In this document: in pieces, positions 25,318-38,183 of the stretch | Layout: each line of letters begins with the position of its first letter | How positions within the stretch are numbered: the first letter of the stretch is position 1 | From: Galerina marginata | Taxonomy: Eukaryota > Basidiomycota > Agaricomycetes > Agaricales > Galerinaceae | Assembly (NCBI GenBank): GCA_023014335.1 | Contig: JAECYW010000001.1 | Span: 3,782,001 to 3,846,000, forward strand | Reading direction: 5' to 3' | DNA: 64,000 nucleotides | Position numbers and translations under genes: made by a program | The notes under the pieces: model-generated | Seen by the model: only the letters and a program-made list of their open reading frames with translations | Databases searched by the model: none | What the model was told of the DNA's origin: nothing

Positions 25318-26835
25318 ATGCCTCGCGCCGATACTAAACACTTAGGCACTCAGTTCTACCATTCACAATTCACCAACTCGCAATACCTTGATTCCTCTTC
25401 TGCGTCTCCTCCACTGTCGCCCGTGTCCCAGCCGCCATCTTCATCGAATACTTCTTCTACGTCGTCCGGCGCAGGGACCAAGAAGAAACACGTATGTGGA
25501 ACTTGTGACCGGGCCTTTACTACCAGCGGCCACCTTGCCCGACACTCTCGGGTACACACTGGCGAACGGAATCACAAATGTCCCTTCCCTGGCTGTGAAA
25601 CGCGGTGCTCGCGACAGGATAATCTCCAACAGCAGTGAGTTTTTGGCTTTTTTCACCTTTGCGGATAGCCTAGACAATGGAGCCGTCGGTTGAGCCAGTT
25701 TCGCTGATTCCTTTTGGCCAGCTACCGCATCCATCTATCCCCAGGGTCGCGGCGGAGCTCCACCCGCTCAGGAAGCTCTAGAGGCTCCAGCAGCAGTAAG
25801 AAAGCTGCCAACCCCCCGGCGCAGTCAGAGCCTCCTTCTGCTCCCCCTCCCTTGTCGTCTCCGCCAGCGTTGGAACCGGCGCGAATTTATAGCCACCATT
25901 CTACGCCTCCGGATTCGCCTCCACCGCTCGCCCAGGCAACCCTCCCTGCAACAGCGACTCTACCGCTCACAAACTCTCGCATGGACGCCGCGTCTGACCG
26001 CTCGTCTTCTTCGGGTTCTCCCCAAGCGTCATACGCCTCCCCCAACCAGCATCTAGTGCCGATGTCATCGCAATCAATGGGCATGTCGGGTGCTAACCCC
26101 CAAAACTATTCATATCGCAGTGGGACTACTACCTATCAAGAGCAGTCGCAAGGAGCAGGCGCGGCCTTCACCTACGTTCATACTACCCCCGTATCGCACT
26201 CGAACAATAACTCCAACGGAAACTCCAACGGAAACTCGTTTTCTTCCTACTCAAACTCGCACGACAATTTTGCGGGTAATCATTCAATGCACCACCAGTC
26301 GAACCAAAACCGCGGACATTCTCCTGTGTCCATGTCGTCTCGCCACTCTATCTCTCACATTTCTCATCCTCAATCGTCTTATTCCCAAAATCAGTCGTCG
26401 AGTGCTGGTCCTGCCTCACCCGCGTCTTCACATTCCGTCTCCTCTCACACGTCGGGCCCGCCCACCCCCACATACCCCGTGTTTCACGATGATGGGCAAA
26501 CATACCATCACGGCGGCGGCATGATCGCTGATCACTCTGGGCTCCACAACGGACATATTAATTCCCAATCTCACATCATTCATCAGGGTTATCCATCGAA
26601 TGTCCAGAGTGCCGGACGATTCGACTCTCCTCCGCCTATCCTAGCACCTATTCAGGACGAGCGCTTCATTCGTCGTGATGACCGTCATGTCCAATCTCAC
26701 AACAACTCGCCGTACATCCACCACCCTCAACCCCTCCCGACCGAGTACCCCTACCATCAATCGCTAGGCCTTGGCCATGGTGCATGGAAGGGCGATGGTG
26801 GGATGCGAAGAGGCGTCGGCACGGCCTTGGTGTAA
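25318..26835 (+). CDS. C2H2 zinc-finger transcription factor, NRG1-like
   Basis: Two exons (25318-25634, 25722-26835), 476 aa. The intron splits the second finger: the last exon-1 bases CA join C to make the zinc-binding His of NLQQHYRIH. Finger 1 spans residues 60-80 (FTTSGHLARHSRVHTGERNH), finger 2 residues 88-110 (CPFPGC ... SRQDNLQQHYRIH). The TSGHLARH / SRQDN..QHYR pair is the signature of fungal Nrg1/Nrg2-type repressors, which bind CCCT-containing sites and act with Ssn6-Tup1. The remaining 360 residues are Ser/Pro/His/Asn-rich and probably disordered. Oddity: the usual Phe before SRQDN is Cys (TRCSRQDN). It reads toward the PP4 gene downstream, with no overlap. Confidence 0.88.
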
Positions 26836-27315
26836 CTGGAGCTTTCAACCTTCCGAATCATACCTTTGTTTTTTCATACATGTCACATACTACTAACCTA
26901 GATTTCTCAACTTGTTGTGGGTCATCGCTGTTACTGTTCATCACTATTCTGCTACTCCATGTATTGTGTAACTGTGTCGGATGTGGATCTCTCTAAATGT
27001 TGCCTTGCTTTCGATAAACACCATTACTTTTACTTTGTTATATACTCTACTGATACCTGTACTAAAATTGCCACCTAAATATAAACTCTGCACTCTCGTC
27101 GCTCTTTTTATCGCTCCAGTGAGTTGGGCAGATGTTCTTGTGGCTGTGTAAATACCCAAACCGGTAATCGGCCGACGTCGCGGATGAATTGATGGGCAGC
27201 GATCTTCGACTTGTACCACTACCACCACCACCACTGACTACAAACTCTTTCGATCCTCAGATTTCTGGAGTCACTCTCTGGTAACGAATTAACGCGTGAA
27301 GCTAAACTGTCAGAT
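26836..27315. other. Spacer between zinc-finger and PP4 genes
   Basis: AT-rich 3' flank of the zinc-finger gene, then a short upstream region of the phosphatase gene. A run of ACCACCACC lies near 27218-27232. No gene is seen. Confidence 0.4.
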
Positions 27316-29192
27316 ATGCCCAGTGACTTGGACAAGTGAGCAATTCAACTCCATCATATCAACCGCATCTCTTACGGAAAACGCGCTTACTCATCTTTTT
27401 CCATTTTCTCTTTCGAAAATATCTACTCAACCACATCAACACCAATTCATACTCGTAACCACGTTCTTTAACCTATTCCTTCTAGACAGATAGAGCAGCT
27501 GACCCGTTGCGAGCCCATCTCAGAGGAACAGGTCAAAAGGCTATGTCTCAAAGCGCGTGAGATTCTGATAGAGGAGGGCAATGTCCAAGTCGTTGATTCA
27601 CCAGTGACGGTGCGTATACAACCGCCACCGCCGTCCATCTATCTCCAGTTCCTGACTGTTTTTTTCACCGTCAACCTCTTTTATCATCCGTTCCTGGTGC
27701 CGTTCGGTAATTATTGTGGCATTCAGATTTGTGGCGATATCCATGGGCAATTTTTCGATCTAATGGAGTTGTTTAAGATGGGGGGCTTCTGCCCAGAGAC
27801 GAACTATCTCTTCATGGGTACGTGACCTAAGTGTTAATCTTCACTTTACGTGATATAACGACTTTCGGACCTCCTCCCCATTTCACCCTTACCTTATCCC
27901 ACTATCCCGGGCGTACTCATTCATGTAAACAATATAGGTGATTTTGTTGATCGGGGGTTTTACAGTGTAGAAACATTTCTCTTGCTGCTTGCTCTGAAGG
28001 TCCGATACCCCGAACGCATTACACTCATTCGCGGGAACCACGAATCACGGCAAATCACGCAGGTGTATGGGTTTTATGATGAATGCCAACGAAAATACGG
28101 AAGCAGCAACGTTTGGAGGTGGTGCTGCGAAGTATTTGATTATCTTGCTCTCGGAGCGATCGTCGACGGGCGTGTGTTTTGCGTTCATGGCGGGTTGAGT
28201 CCTAATCTGACTGATATTGATCAGGTGCGGTTCCGTTTTTTGTTTCGCTTGACATCAGCTGTTCATGACATGATCACGTCCGTCCTCCGTTCAATGCACT
28301 CACCGCGACTTTATCTCCTCCTTTGGTAGATCCGTGCAATCGACCGGAAGCAGGAGGTTCCTCACGATGGACCAATGTGTGATCTCTTATGGTCCGATCC
28401 CGACGGTACGTTTGTATTCGATCGTCTTTACTGCGACTTTCTCATATTTTGGTCAAGATATTCAAGGATGGGGTCTGTCGCCGCGGGGAGCTGGTTTTCT
28501 CTTTGGCGCGGACATTACCAAGAACTTCGCACATACTAATGCGATCGACTTGATAGCTAGAGCTCATCAGCTAGCTATGGAGGGCTTCAAGCTCATGTTC
28601 GATCAGACTATTGTGACCGTCTGGAGTGCACCAAATTACTGTTATCGGTGTGTGTCGATATTCTTCATTCAGTTTTTCCATGCCTTGCCTTCTCACTTTT
28701 TTACGTCGTCCTTCTTGCCTCATTTTATTACGACTTGCTTCTTTTTCGGCCGCATGGTCGATAACCACTCGCGGCTATTTTTTTTGCCTTTTTTATTCTC
28801 ATAAACGGTACTCGATGAGAGTAGCCGTTCGTTATCTTCATGGCCGTCTTTCTGTTCTTCAAGTCCCATTTTCGGCCAGCACGAAACACATCTAGTACTA
28901 ACAACACCGCGTTTTCTTGGCCTTTGGTTTTAGATGCGGCAACGTTGCCTCCATTCTCGAGCTTGACGAACACCTTGCACAGGAATACAAAGTTTTCCAA
29001 CATGCACCTGTGGTAAGTAATTTTTCGTGCGACGATTTCTTCATCACCACGCTTTATTCGCATCTCCTTCTTGATCTCCGCCCTCGTCGACATTTTCTGG
29101 TGTGCTGTTTGTTGGCTTCTAGCTTACACTCTTCACTCCAGGATGTAAAATCGATACCAGCAAAACGGCCTCCAGCAGATTACTTTCTATAG
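27316..29192 (+). CDS. PPH3: Serine/threonine phosphatase PP4 catalytic subunit
   Basis: Eight exons in phase, 305 aa: 27316-27335, 27486-27609, 27727-27817, 27938-28224, 28330-28405, 28458-28647, 28934-29012, 29142-29192. The tiny first exon encodes MPSDLDK. The PPP-family metal and phosphate motifs are intact: GDIHGQ (about 51-56), GDFVDRG (79-85), RGNHESR, HGGLSP, and [47 protein letters not shown] and the C-terminal ADYFL match PP4C better than PP2A or PP6; the final YFL is the site of Leu carboxymethylation. In fungi PP4 dephosphorylates gamma-H2A and Rad53 during recovery from DNA damage. Length is as expected (about 307). Confidence 0.93.
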
Positions 29193-31884
29193 CGCTCGCC
29201 TTGTCAAAATACTTCATCTCCGAACGACCAGTCCGCTCCGCGCCTGCAAGACCGGAAATCGATAGCCCTACCTACGTACCACTGTCCTACGACAGGGTCT
29301 CGACGCCTGCCCCATGTCATAATTAATTGTTACGCCCCGGCCATGCGTCTGCTCGTCTGTCTTGTTCTGGGTTTCGAGAAGACCCCGTTTCTCAGGATCT
29401 TCCCACTTATCCTAACTGGCCGGTCGGTGTCGTTCCGGTGATCGCTCGCGGGAAGCAACAGCTTGAGCTGCGGTCCCATTTTTTATTACTCAAAGTTTCA
29501 GAAAACAACGGATGTATAACTGCCGCTCGACGTATTTTAAATGCTATGACCAGGTCAACTGCGATCAGAACATTTGCACATCGAAGCTTGGACCCATCAA
29601 TGGACAATCGTCGTCAGAGGTGAGATGGAGTGAAACCCCCAAACGAAAACTGGCAACAACGGGCTCTTTGATTGCGTTCCTATTCAGGGTCCTTGAATGA
29701 GATCACAGTCTTTTCCACCAGATCTCCCTCGTGATGTGCGGCTTGTGCCGAATAGAAGGGAAGGGAGGAATCTACCACGACCTCGCTCATTGCCAATGGA
29801 TTTGTTTTGATAAGGCGTGGTCCAATTGTGTGCGAGCAAGGTTGCTAAATTTCTATTCCTCTGTTTGACGTGAGATGAAACTCGCGGAGAACAGGTCCTG
29901 CCAGACACTTTATTTGCAAGAGAGGTAGGCAGCTTTCCGTTGAGGGAGAACCTTGAATGTTGCAGGCCTTCGATGGCTGCAAGAACACCTAAGAATACTG
30001 AACGCCGTGAACACGAGCACTGTGCGGTGGCTATTTCAAAAAAGACTTCCTTCAAGTTTCCATTCACGCCGTTCTCGATAAAATTCGAATCTATGCTCAT
30101 CGACTTCCCTCATCTAAACAATTTGAAATGATCGTTTTTATTGCTTGTAGACATGCACATGAAGGATCATTGTCTTGTCGCTTAGCCGGTCACTATATCC
30201 ACATAAGGACCGCCCGACCTTTCCTTTCTTTGCAATATATTAGTGCGTATAATTATAGCGCTAATTCTTCGAGAACGACGTTTGGAAGCTTCTCAAGGAG
30301 GCTTAGCATCAGTAAATATGTAGTACGAATAAATTACACTCCGCCCTCGAAATTTTTTTGATAGAAGAGAATCGGTTGGGCATCTTACCAGTACTGCCCA
30401 ATTATTGGCTTAATTACTTATTACATACCTAATGAAAGGCACGGCGAGATTGACACCGTCGCAGACCGTTGTCCTCGTAATTTCAAAGGCAGAACAAACA
30501 TCCTTCCATTTACTTACAAGAATTCTGGTTGATGGTCCATGGAGAATGCAGTCGAACTGCCACGCCTATCGGCCGGTGTTGTCAACGCTCCAGATTCAGA
30601 TGGGCGTCCGAGCTGTAACCGTTTTCAGGAGGACTCTGATGTTTGTGGTATCGATTTAGGATTCAAAACCGGCTTAGTAACAGAAGTCTAGGTCCTTCCA
30701 CTGGATTGCGCAATTGATGTACTTTGGTTGCTGAATCGTCAATCCCAATGTTACAGTTCATTTAACAATGGAGAGAGCGACGACTCGGAGGACTCAATAG
30801 AGACATTTTTGGAACCGTTCAAAACCGTTCGTCGAAATTTCTATTTTGTAAAATTTCGAATAATGATATCGAGAATAATTCTCCGTCATTTCCTCTCGTC
30901 CTCGAATCATCAATAGATTAGATCCAGCTCGAGCAACCCGCGTTTCTAATTTGACGGGTATGCATTAGAACCATTTCGAAAGGACCCTGGAATTTGCAGT
31001 ATCTGATCTCAAACCTGGGCTTGGTGGCAGAAATTCGGGTCTTCGCGTCGTTCAGTGAATTGCCCAATTAAAGAACCCTGGTTCGTTCTCGACGGCCCCA
31101 TAATGGAGTAGGAAAAAATCAAAGCATTTAGATTGTCGAATTACCGAGCTACTACGAGTACATTTATTTATGACAAAGTATTTATATGAACCATATTCCC
31201 CAGAAATCCGGCCGTTATGGAGAAGAGGCCTCCTTCCTTAACTCGAGGAAGCCGCGTTCGCGATACCGCCGCTGTTAGCACCGCCGTTATTACCGCCCGC
31301 CCAATCTTATCTCAAACTGCCCATTAGACGCCCATTCATCTTATCAGTGTGCAGAAGGAATCGCCATCCTTCGATTAATTCTTTTGTGCCACTATGACGA
31401 TAAGATAGACTTTGTGGGGCATACATACCTATCGTCCATACCTATCGTACATCGAAGTTCAGTGTTCAAGCTTCAAAGCTTCAAGGTTCATCTAGGAAAC
31501 AGGTCGAGTCCACAACAAAAACGTCAACCTCCTGAATCTGATTCTATAAGCGTGAGTGTCTATATGCATGCTATGATAACGACGGAAAGATACAGCTAAA
31601 TTCCGGACAGGAACGAAGACGAAGTCGAAGTCGGAAGAGAGAAGGGAAGAGGGAAGGGAAGAGGGAGTAGAAAACACTACATTTTTGTACTGTACAGAAA
31701 ATGTAAAACGCGGGACGTATGCGTGTGGTGTGTATGCTAGATCTGGCTACATTGCGAGGTTGGAAGAAAAGGAATGCGCTTGAGAGTAGAAGAAAACACG
31801 GGACCAAGCCAAGACCAAGAAGACCTGGGCCGACGGCGAGGGGTTGGAGGGACCGACTGCTGCCCAGAGACGGTGTGAAAGCCG
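29193..31884. other. Intergenic stretch with a weak diverged direct repeat
   Basis: No gene recognised. Two stretches, about 30640-30735 and 30990-31085, share the pattern GTATC..., AAACC..GGCTT.GT..CAGAA, GTCTTC/GTCCTTC, TGAATTGC/GGATTGCGCAATT and a final CTTTGGTTG/CCCTGGTTC. They look like old duplicated pieces. The region 31600-31680 is GGAAGAGGGAAGG-rich and probably belongs to the 3' flank of the ABC-F gene. Confidence 0.35.
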
Positions 31885-34650
31885 TCATGTCCTGCCCTTG
31901 GGTGCGGTTTTGCTGAAAAGCTTTGCCTTCTCGATCGCAGCATTACCTGTAAACGAAAGATAAAACATAAGTAACCATTCATCATCCATCTCCAACCGAA
32001 GATAACCCAAATAAAAAAAGAATAGTACGCACTCTGCTTAACCAAATTCTTCTTATAATCCGTGATCGAGATATCCTGCTTCGTCAAATTCTTGATCGTC
32101 TTGTTCGCCACCTCCCACAGCTCTTCGGCTACCTGACTGATGAGTCCTGTGGTTGGACGAGATTTCGGTGATTAGAGAAAGAAAAAAAAAAAAAGAAGAC
32201 AAAAACACTAGACGCACGGAAGTCGTGTGACACGATGACGACGCCGCCCTCGAACTCCTTGATGGCTTTTGCTAGCGCGTCGATGGACTCCATGTCCAAA
32301 TGGTTAGTGGGCTCATCTAAGAATAGGAATAGGCGTCAGTCAATATCCGGTGTCAATCAATGTCAGCGAAAAAATGGAATGCGAAGATTTGAAAAAAATT
32401 AGTAGGTCCGGTAAATAGATGGGCCGAACAACCGGAAATGGAAAAATGGAGGCTAAATAAAAAAAGAAGAAAGGAAAAGACTAACCCAATAACAGGATAT
32501 GTGGGTGCTCCATCGCCAGCTGGGCAAATACGACGCTATAGAAAAATGGAATGGAAAATGATGAGCACGAGCACGCGTACAGGTATGGGTGTGGGCAGGG
32601 GCGGATGACGTCATGAACGACGGCTGAGCCAGAAACTCACCGATTACGCAGACCGTCGGACAGCTGCTTGATAGGCGCAGTTTGATGCGCGCCGGAGAGA
32701 CCGAATCGGCCGAGTTGGGCTCGCCATGCCTATTTTTACGAAGATAAGTCAGAACGTGAACGTGAAGAAAAAAAAGGACAGTCATCAACCACGCCGCAAC
32801 GTCGTGCCAACAAAACCAACTCACCATAATATCCTTCTCCGGAAACTTCAAACTAAACAGCGCCTGGAAATACTCGATCGGGCTCTTATCATACGGCAGC
32901 TGGTCCGCCGAGTGCTGGGAGTACTTGGCGAGCTTGAGCGAGGAGTGCTTGGAGATGGTGCCCTCGCATGGCTGGAGGGCGCCGGTGATGAGGTGGAGAA
33001 GGGTGGATTTGCCGGTTCCGTTCGCGCCGAGGATGGCTACGCGGGAGTCCATGCTGTTTTTGGAGAGGGGGGGGTGAGTATGGGGAAGAGAAGGTGGGGG
33101 GGAAGGGGGATGGGGGGGGGTGGGGGGAACTTACTCGATACCGAAGGAGAGCTTTTCGTATAGGTAGTCCTGCTTCTTGCCGGAGTAGGAGAAGGCGACG
33201 CTGTCGAATGCGATGATGGGTGGTGGGAGTTTGCGGATGTCTTCAAAGTTGAATCTACGAACACGATCGGGGATTCAGGTCGGCAGAGTACGAGTAGATG
33301 AAGTGGGATCGAAGCGTACCTGAGCTGCTTGCCGAGTTCGACCTTCTCGATTAGACCGGCTGCCTCCATCTTGTCGATGATCTTTTGTTTTGACTTGGCC
33401 TGCTTGACGAGATTGGCATATGTACCCGCTGAAGCGATGAACCTAAACGTCCATCAGCGATCACGAAGCGAAAAGATACGAGGATAGTAATTACTTTTTG
33501 ATATGTGCGATTTCCTCCTGCTGCTTATGATACGCCTTCATCTGGTTGACCTCGTTCTCCTGCTTCGTCTTGACGTACGTCGAGTAGTTACCAGCATAAT
33601 AGACAAGCTTCTTCTTATTCGTCAGATCCATGATGTTCGTGCACACCGAATCCATGAAATCCTGCGAATGCGACGTGATCACCAAGATATGGTTATACGT
33701 CGACAGATACGCCTCCAACCACACCACAGCGCCAAGATCCAAGTGATTCGTCGGCTCGTCCAGCAAAAGCAGGTGAGGCTTGATAAACAGCGCCCGGGCG
33801 AGCGCGACGCGCATGCGCCATCCTCCGCTCATATCCCTCGTCGGCTTCTTCATCATCGTCTGTGTGAAGCCGAGCCCGTGCAGGATGCTCCCCGCCTTGG
33901 CCTCGAACGTCGCCGGGTCCATCTCCTCGAGCTCCTCGTATGCAAGATCGAGCGCCGCCTCGTCGACGTCGTCCCGCGTGGACAGGTCCTCGATGTACGC
34001 CTCGAGGCGCGCGACTTTGGCTTTTGCCGATGCGACGATGAAGTCGACGGCGTTCACGTCCGACGGCTCGGCTTCGCCGCGGACGATGTAGATGTCGATG
34101 TGGGGTGGGATCTCGATGTCCCGCTCTGCGATGGATTGGAGGAAGGTGGACTGGAACATTTTTTTTATCGTTGGGTTGATTGAGACTCTGAGGATGGGAG
34201 AAGGACGTTACCTTGCCGGATCCGTTCTCGCCTAGCAGGCCGTACCGCTGTCCATAGTTGAGCGCGACCTCGGCGCCTTCGATGAGCAGCCGCCCGTGGA
34301 AGGAGAGCGTAAACTGGTCGATTTTGATATCCCGTCCTTTCTCATCAGAAACCAGCACGCCAGCTGCGCTCCTGCACGAAGAATTCATCAATCAACACCC
34401 ACCCAGCGCACAAAGCAACATACCTGTCAGTCGCAAGATTGAGCTTGGCCATCGACATGAGATCCTCCTGGCTACCCGCCTTGCTATTCAGCCCAGACAT
34501 GCTAGTCAGCGGTGTGCTCGCGCCGTTCACCGAGCCCGCGGGCGTCGAGTTGGACGGCGAGTCGTCGCCGGCGCCAGAGGGGCCCCCGCCAGAGTTCTTC
34601 TTCGCCGCCTTTTCTGCTAGCCGCTTTTGTTTGGATGCGGAGGGGGCCAT
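31885..34650 (-). CDS. ARB1: ABC-F ATPase, Arb1/ABCF2 type
   Basis: Eleven exons in phase, 642 aa: 34424-34650, 34212-34371, 33495-34150, 33320-33442, 33135-33254, 32825-33053, 32641-32729, 32486-32535, 32218-32316, 32033-32146, 31885-31946. Lys/Ser/Gly-rich N-terminus, then two ATP-binding domains and no membrane segments. Domain 1: GENGSGKST (K129), signature DMSGGWRMR, Walker [13 protein letters not shown]. Domain 2: GANGTGKST (K444), signature [25 protein letters not shown], switch His in VIVSHDF. The linker ([19 protein letters not shown]) is the helical arm of ABC-F proteins. Yeast Arb1 shuttles between nucleus and cytosol and is needed for 40S and 60S ribosome maturation. Many introns; a 50-base exon splits the second Walker B. 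Confidence 0.9.
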
Positions 34651-37600
34651 GGTCGTTGGAGGAGAAAGAGTCGGATCGATGGCTTGTCAGTGACAAAACA
34701 AAAATTTTGATAAGATCGGTCGGACTTACAAATCAGTGTGGCTGTGAGGTCTGGCTGGAAATGGAAGGTCTCTCCAATGTCGTCTCCACTAACGAGTCAT
34801 TCGATGAGGAGGTGGCCGTTGAAGACGGGGCATTACTCCTGCCAGTGCGGGACGGCGATGAGGATGTGAGTCTTATCTCGGCAAATAATGGTACTCACCA
34901 CTAATCTACGCGAACGTTCTCAGGGATCGTCGAACGACCAAAGACCATCAGGAATCACCGTCCTCCTCCAGGTAGATCCACGATGAGGACAAGAAAATTA
35001 GAACTGAACAAGAACAAGGCCTAGTCGAGATGACCGTTCGAAGCAGACCTCCGCACTAGGCTTTTCCTTCGGTAACCATAACCATGCACAGCGATTCTCG
35101 GCGTGGTCCCCCTTCACACCATCAGAAAAATCGCCCCTTTCAACTTACCATAACAACATTCAACCACGAACACAATCTCAGCGCGTCAGGTCGGTGGGTG
35201 AGTAACCGGCCAATCCTTTCTCACCAATGTCTAATTTCTCTCCTCCCCGTTTCCGGTTTGAAGTGGCTCTGAGCTGGGAGCTCCCAGGTGGGGCGGGGCG
35301 GTCGTTGTAGCGACAAATTATCCCGAAGGTCGCACAATTGAATGTCGAAGTTCTCGAGACTCGTGCTGCGGCATATTCAATGAAGATCTTCTTCGAAGCC
35401 GCTCTGATCATGGTTCGAATCTATTCTATAAAACAAGACACCCCATAAAAGGGAAGGAATGCGCGACATCCTAATGACAAAATGGCGAAGTCTCGCAGAG
35501 TCCTTTCTTTTCGGCTTACTAGGTTCTCAACTTCCCGCTCCTATGTAACCTAGCCCCCACTTCCGCATCACTCCATCACAATCCATCACTCTCGACGATC
35601 CATGATGAGTCGATAAATGACTACGAACTTAGACGCAAGGAGTCCGGCGACAACCAGAAGTTTTCACCACGAGTCTCGAGATCACGCCTCGACGCTGTCA
35701 ACCCACTCATATATCACGCGTCTGCGTCTGGAATTTGAAACCATGGCTAACCAGATCTATCATCTAAGCCCGGGTCTAGCGTCGTCATATATCATATATC
35801 ATACGTGTACTTACTACTCTATCAGACCCACATTACAGGTCTTATTTCGCGTACGCGTACGCGTCGCGGTAGATCTGCGTGTCATTGTCAGCCTCAGACA
35901 CGTTCTCACTGGGAGTGAAAGTCCAAGGAGCTCGAATATAGAAAAAGTCTAAAGACATCTCAGCCGGCCATGTTCACAGACGTGGATTAGAGTAGACAGC
36001 GGCATTCCAAGGAGTCAAATTTAGAGTTATCACAACGGAAAACTTCAACGAATGACGCGCGTTCAAGTTTCAACGTGGATCCAGCGTGGATATTGATTGC
36101 TCACAGTCAGTGGAGACGAAACCCTGGGGGTCATAGTGGGTCAAAAGTCACATCGCTTACCTGCACCCACGGTGGGTACAGTATGATAGTGCCTGGAATT
36201 GGGAAATCTCCACTGGAGCTTGGACGAGCGCGGTGGCGCAATACCATATTTTCAATACCGATATGGTTCCAACAGAGGTAAGTATAAATCCTCCGAACGG
36301 CGAATACTCAAAAGCGCCCGCCGCCAAAAGCAAACGCAAACGCACAGTGGGGCCGTGTGTACGAGTGAAGAAGGCACCGTCTTCAGATCTGGTCTTGCTT
36401 TGGATGCAAGTTAACTTACTCGAGTACGCACGTTGGCCCAAGACTCAAAACTCTCACCGCTCTCGACCGCTCCAAAGCGCTTCAGACTCAACTCTCAACT
36501 TCAAGACAGCGGCGTCGACAGCCTGGACGCCGACGAGCACCGACTCTGAGTACTTTCCATTACTCGAGTACACCCAGGCTCAAATATTCAAGCACGCGGC
36601 GCACCGTCAATGCGCAGATCCTGACCTGACGCGCTGGCCCTTTCTCATTTTCGTTCTCGCTCAAGGTCCGCGCCTCGCACTCAAACCTCGAACCCTGAAA
36701 TCAACCCCTTCCACGCCCAAGTCTATTAATACTAAGCGCACCACCTCCAGCCATGGACCCACTACCCACTGATACCCTGAGCCTGAAGCGCTAGCCGAAC
36801 CCGGTTCCGCGACTCAGAGTTGAGAGTTCCGTGTCCGCGTGTGCGTATCTGTCTTTGTCTGGTGGGAAGGACTTCAACTTACGGCAGGCACCTCGAGACC
36901 CGTATCTTCGAGTAAGAAGTTGTCAACCCCGTCTGATTCGGATTGACCGAGGTAGGCAGAGAATATACCCTACATAGCGGTCGGTGTTTTTTCAGTTGGT
37001 AACGCATCACCGATAGGAATTGGTGTTTTCCTTTCGTAACTCGTTCATATCCGCGCTTTCTTCAATTTGCACCAACCACTGAACCAAAAAATCTCGCAGG
37101 TCAATTATTTCTACCACCCCTACTTACTGGAGTCTGGAAGCACGGTCCTAGTCCCGAACATCATTCTCAAGTCAACGGAAAGTCCCTTCATAATTAGCGA
37201 CGCCTTAGCCGAACGCTTCTCTCCCGGAGCACCCTCTCTCCGATAAATAGCTGTACGTACGTACAAAAATTACATCAGACGACCTCGAGACTCGAGAGTT
37301 GACACCCAGTCACTGGCAAGACACCCCGTCCAACCCGGACACCTCTACATAGAGAAAGTAACGTTATCGTTAATGATACCCACTGACGCAAACGGAACGC
37401 ACCAAGAATCAAGATGTCGGAGTGCACAGTTGTCTCGAATCGTATCTAAGCGCAGCCCGTTTTAATTCCTCCTGGCTATCAGCTGGTGTCGGTGCGCTTG
37501 TGATCCTCTACGCTCTGGATAATCGCTCAATTCTAATGTCCGTTCTGGCGCCAAAGGACCGGAACCACTGCTTGTGTGCCTTTCTTCGGTTTTAGAGTAG

Positions 37601-37819
37601 ATCTGTGTAGAGGTAAGGACAGTCGGATCTTTTGTACGCCGGCTAGATTAAATTGGAGCATTTTACGTCCGTCGTCCATACTTGGATTGTGGAGACTTAG
37701 AGCGTATCTACATACCGTAAAGAGATGCACGGGAGCAGCACAGCTGATTATCTAGTTCGTCTGGGTTTCCGGTAGAACGGTTCCAGTGATCAAGTGTCCT
37801 GGTGTATCAGTGCATGGAG
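34651..37819. other. Three-kilobase stretch without a recognisable gene
   Basis: Covers the upstream region of the ABC-F gene and an unexplained interval. Short runs of TATATCATATATCA (35808-35822) and CGCGTACGCGTACGCG (35848-35865) are visible. A plus-strand frame at 36233-36772 is open for 179 codons but is Ser/Thr/Lys-rich without a motif, and I do not support it as a gene. Confidence 0.4.
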
Positions 37820-38183
37820 TTGATTGTTATTATTTCTGTATTATCCGGTCATTTTATTTCCCCAGATTTAACTTGGCGGAAGCCTATCCCAATTGCCTGA
37901 GCGGCCTAGCATGGACGAGAGGCGGTTAGCGAGACCTGTACTCGTATGAGAATGAATCTCGCTGGCGTCGCAAATTTATTTACATCTTTCCCGCCAACAA
38001 CGCTGGACTCCCTTATTTCCTTATTGGCAGGTTCATTATAAGCTCAGACCTTCCGTCAAAACTTACACGATTATCGATTATCGGGGTCAAGTGGATAAAT
38101 TCTCATTTGGAGAAACTTTGATCATAGCTACAGTAGTAGTAAAGATGCAGAATGCAACGTTCATCACAAATGTTTGAGGCTGA

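Noticed and set aside
33503..34183. 226-codon plus-strand frame opposite the ABC-F gene
   Set aside because: Shadow of a GC-rich conserved exon; no motif of its own.
35400..35420. GGTTCGAATCT resembling a tRNA B box
   Set aside because: No A box at the right distance and no cloverleaf stems in the 70 bases around it.
36233..36772. 179-codon plus-strand frame
   Set aside because: Low-complexity Ser/Thr/Lys content, no domain, no splice partner, no copy elsewhere.
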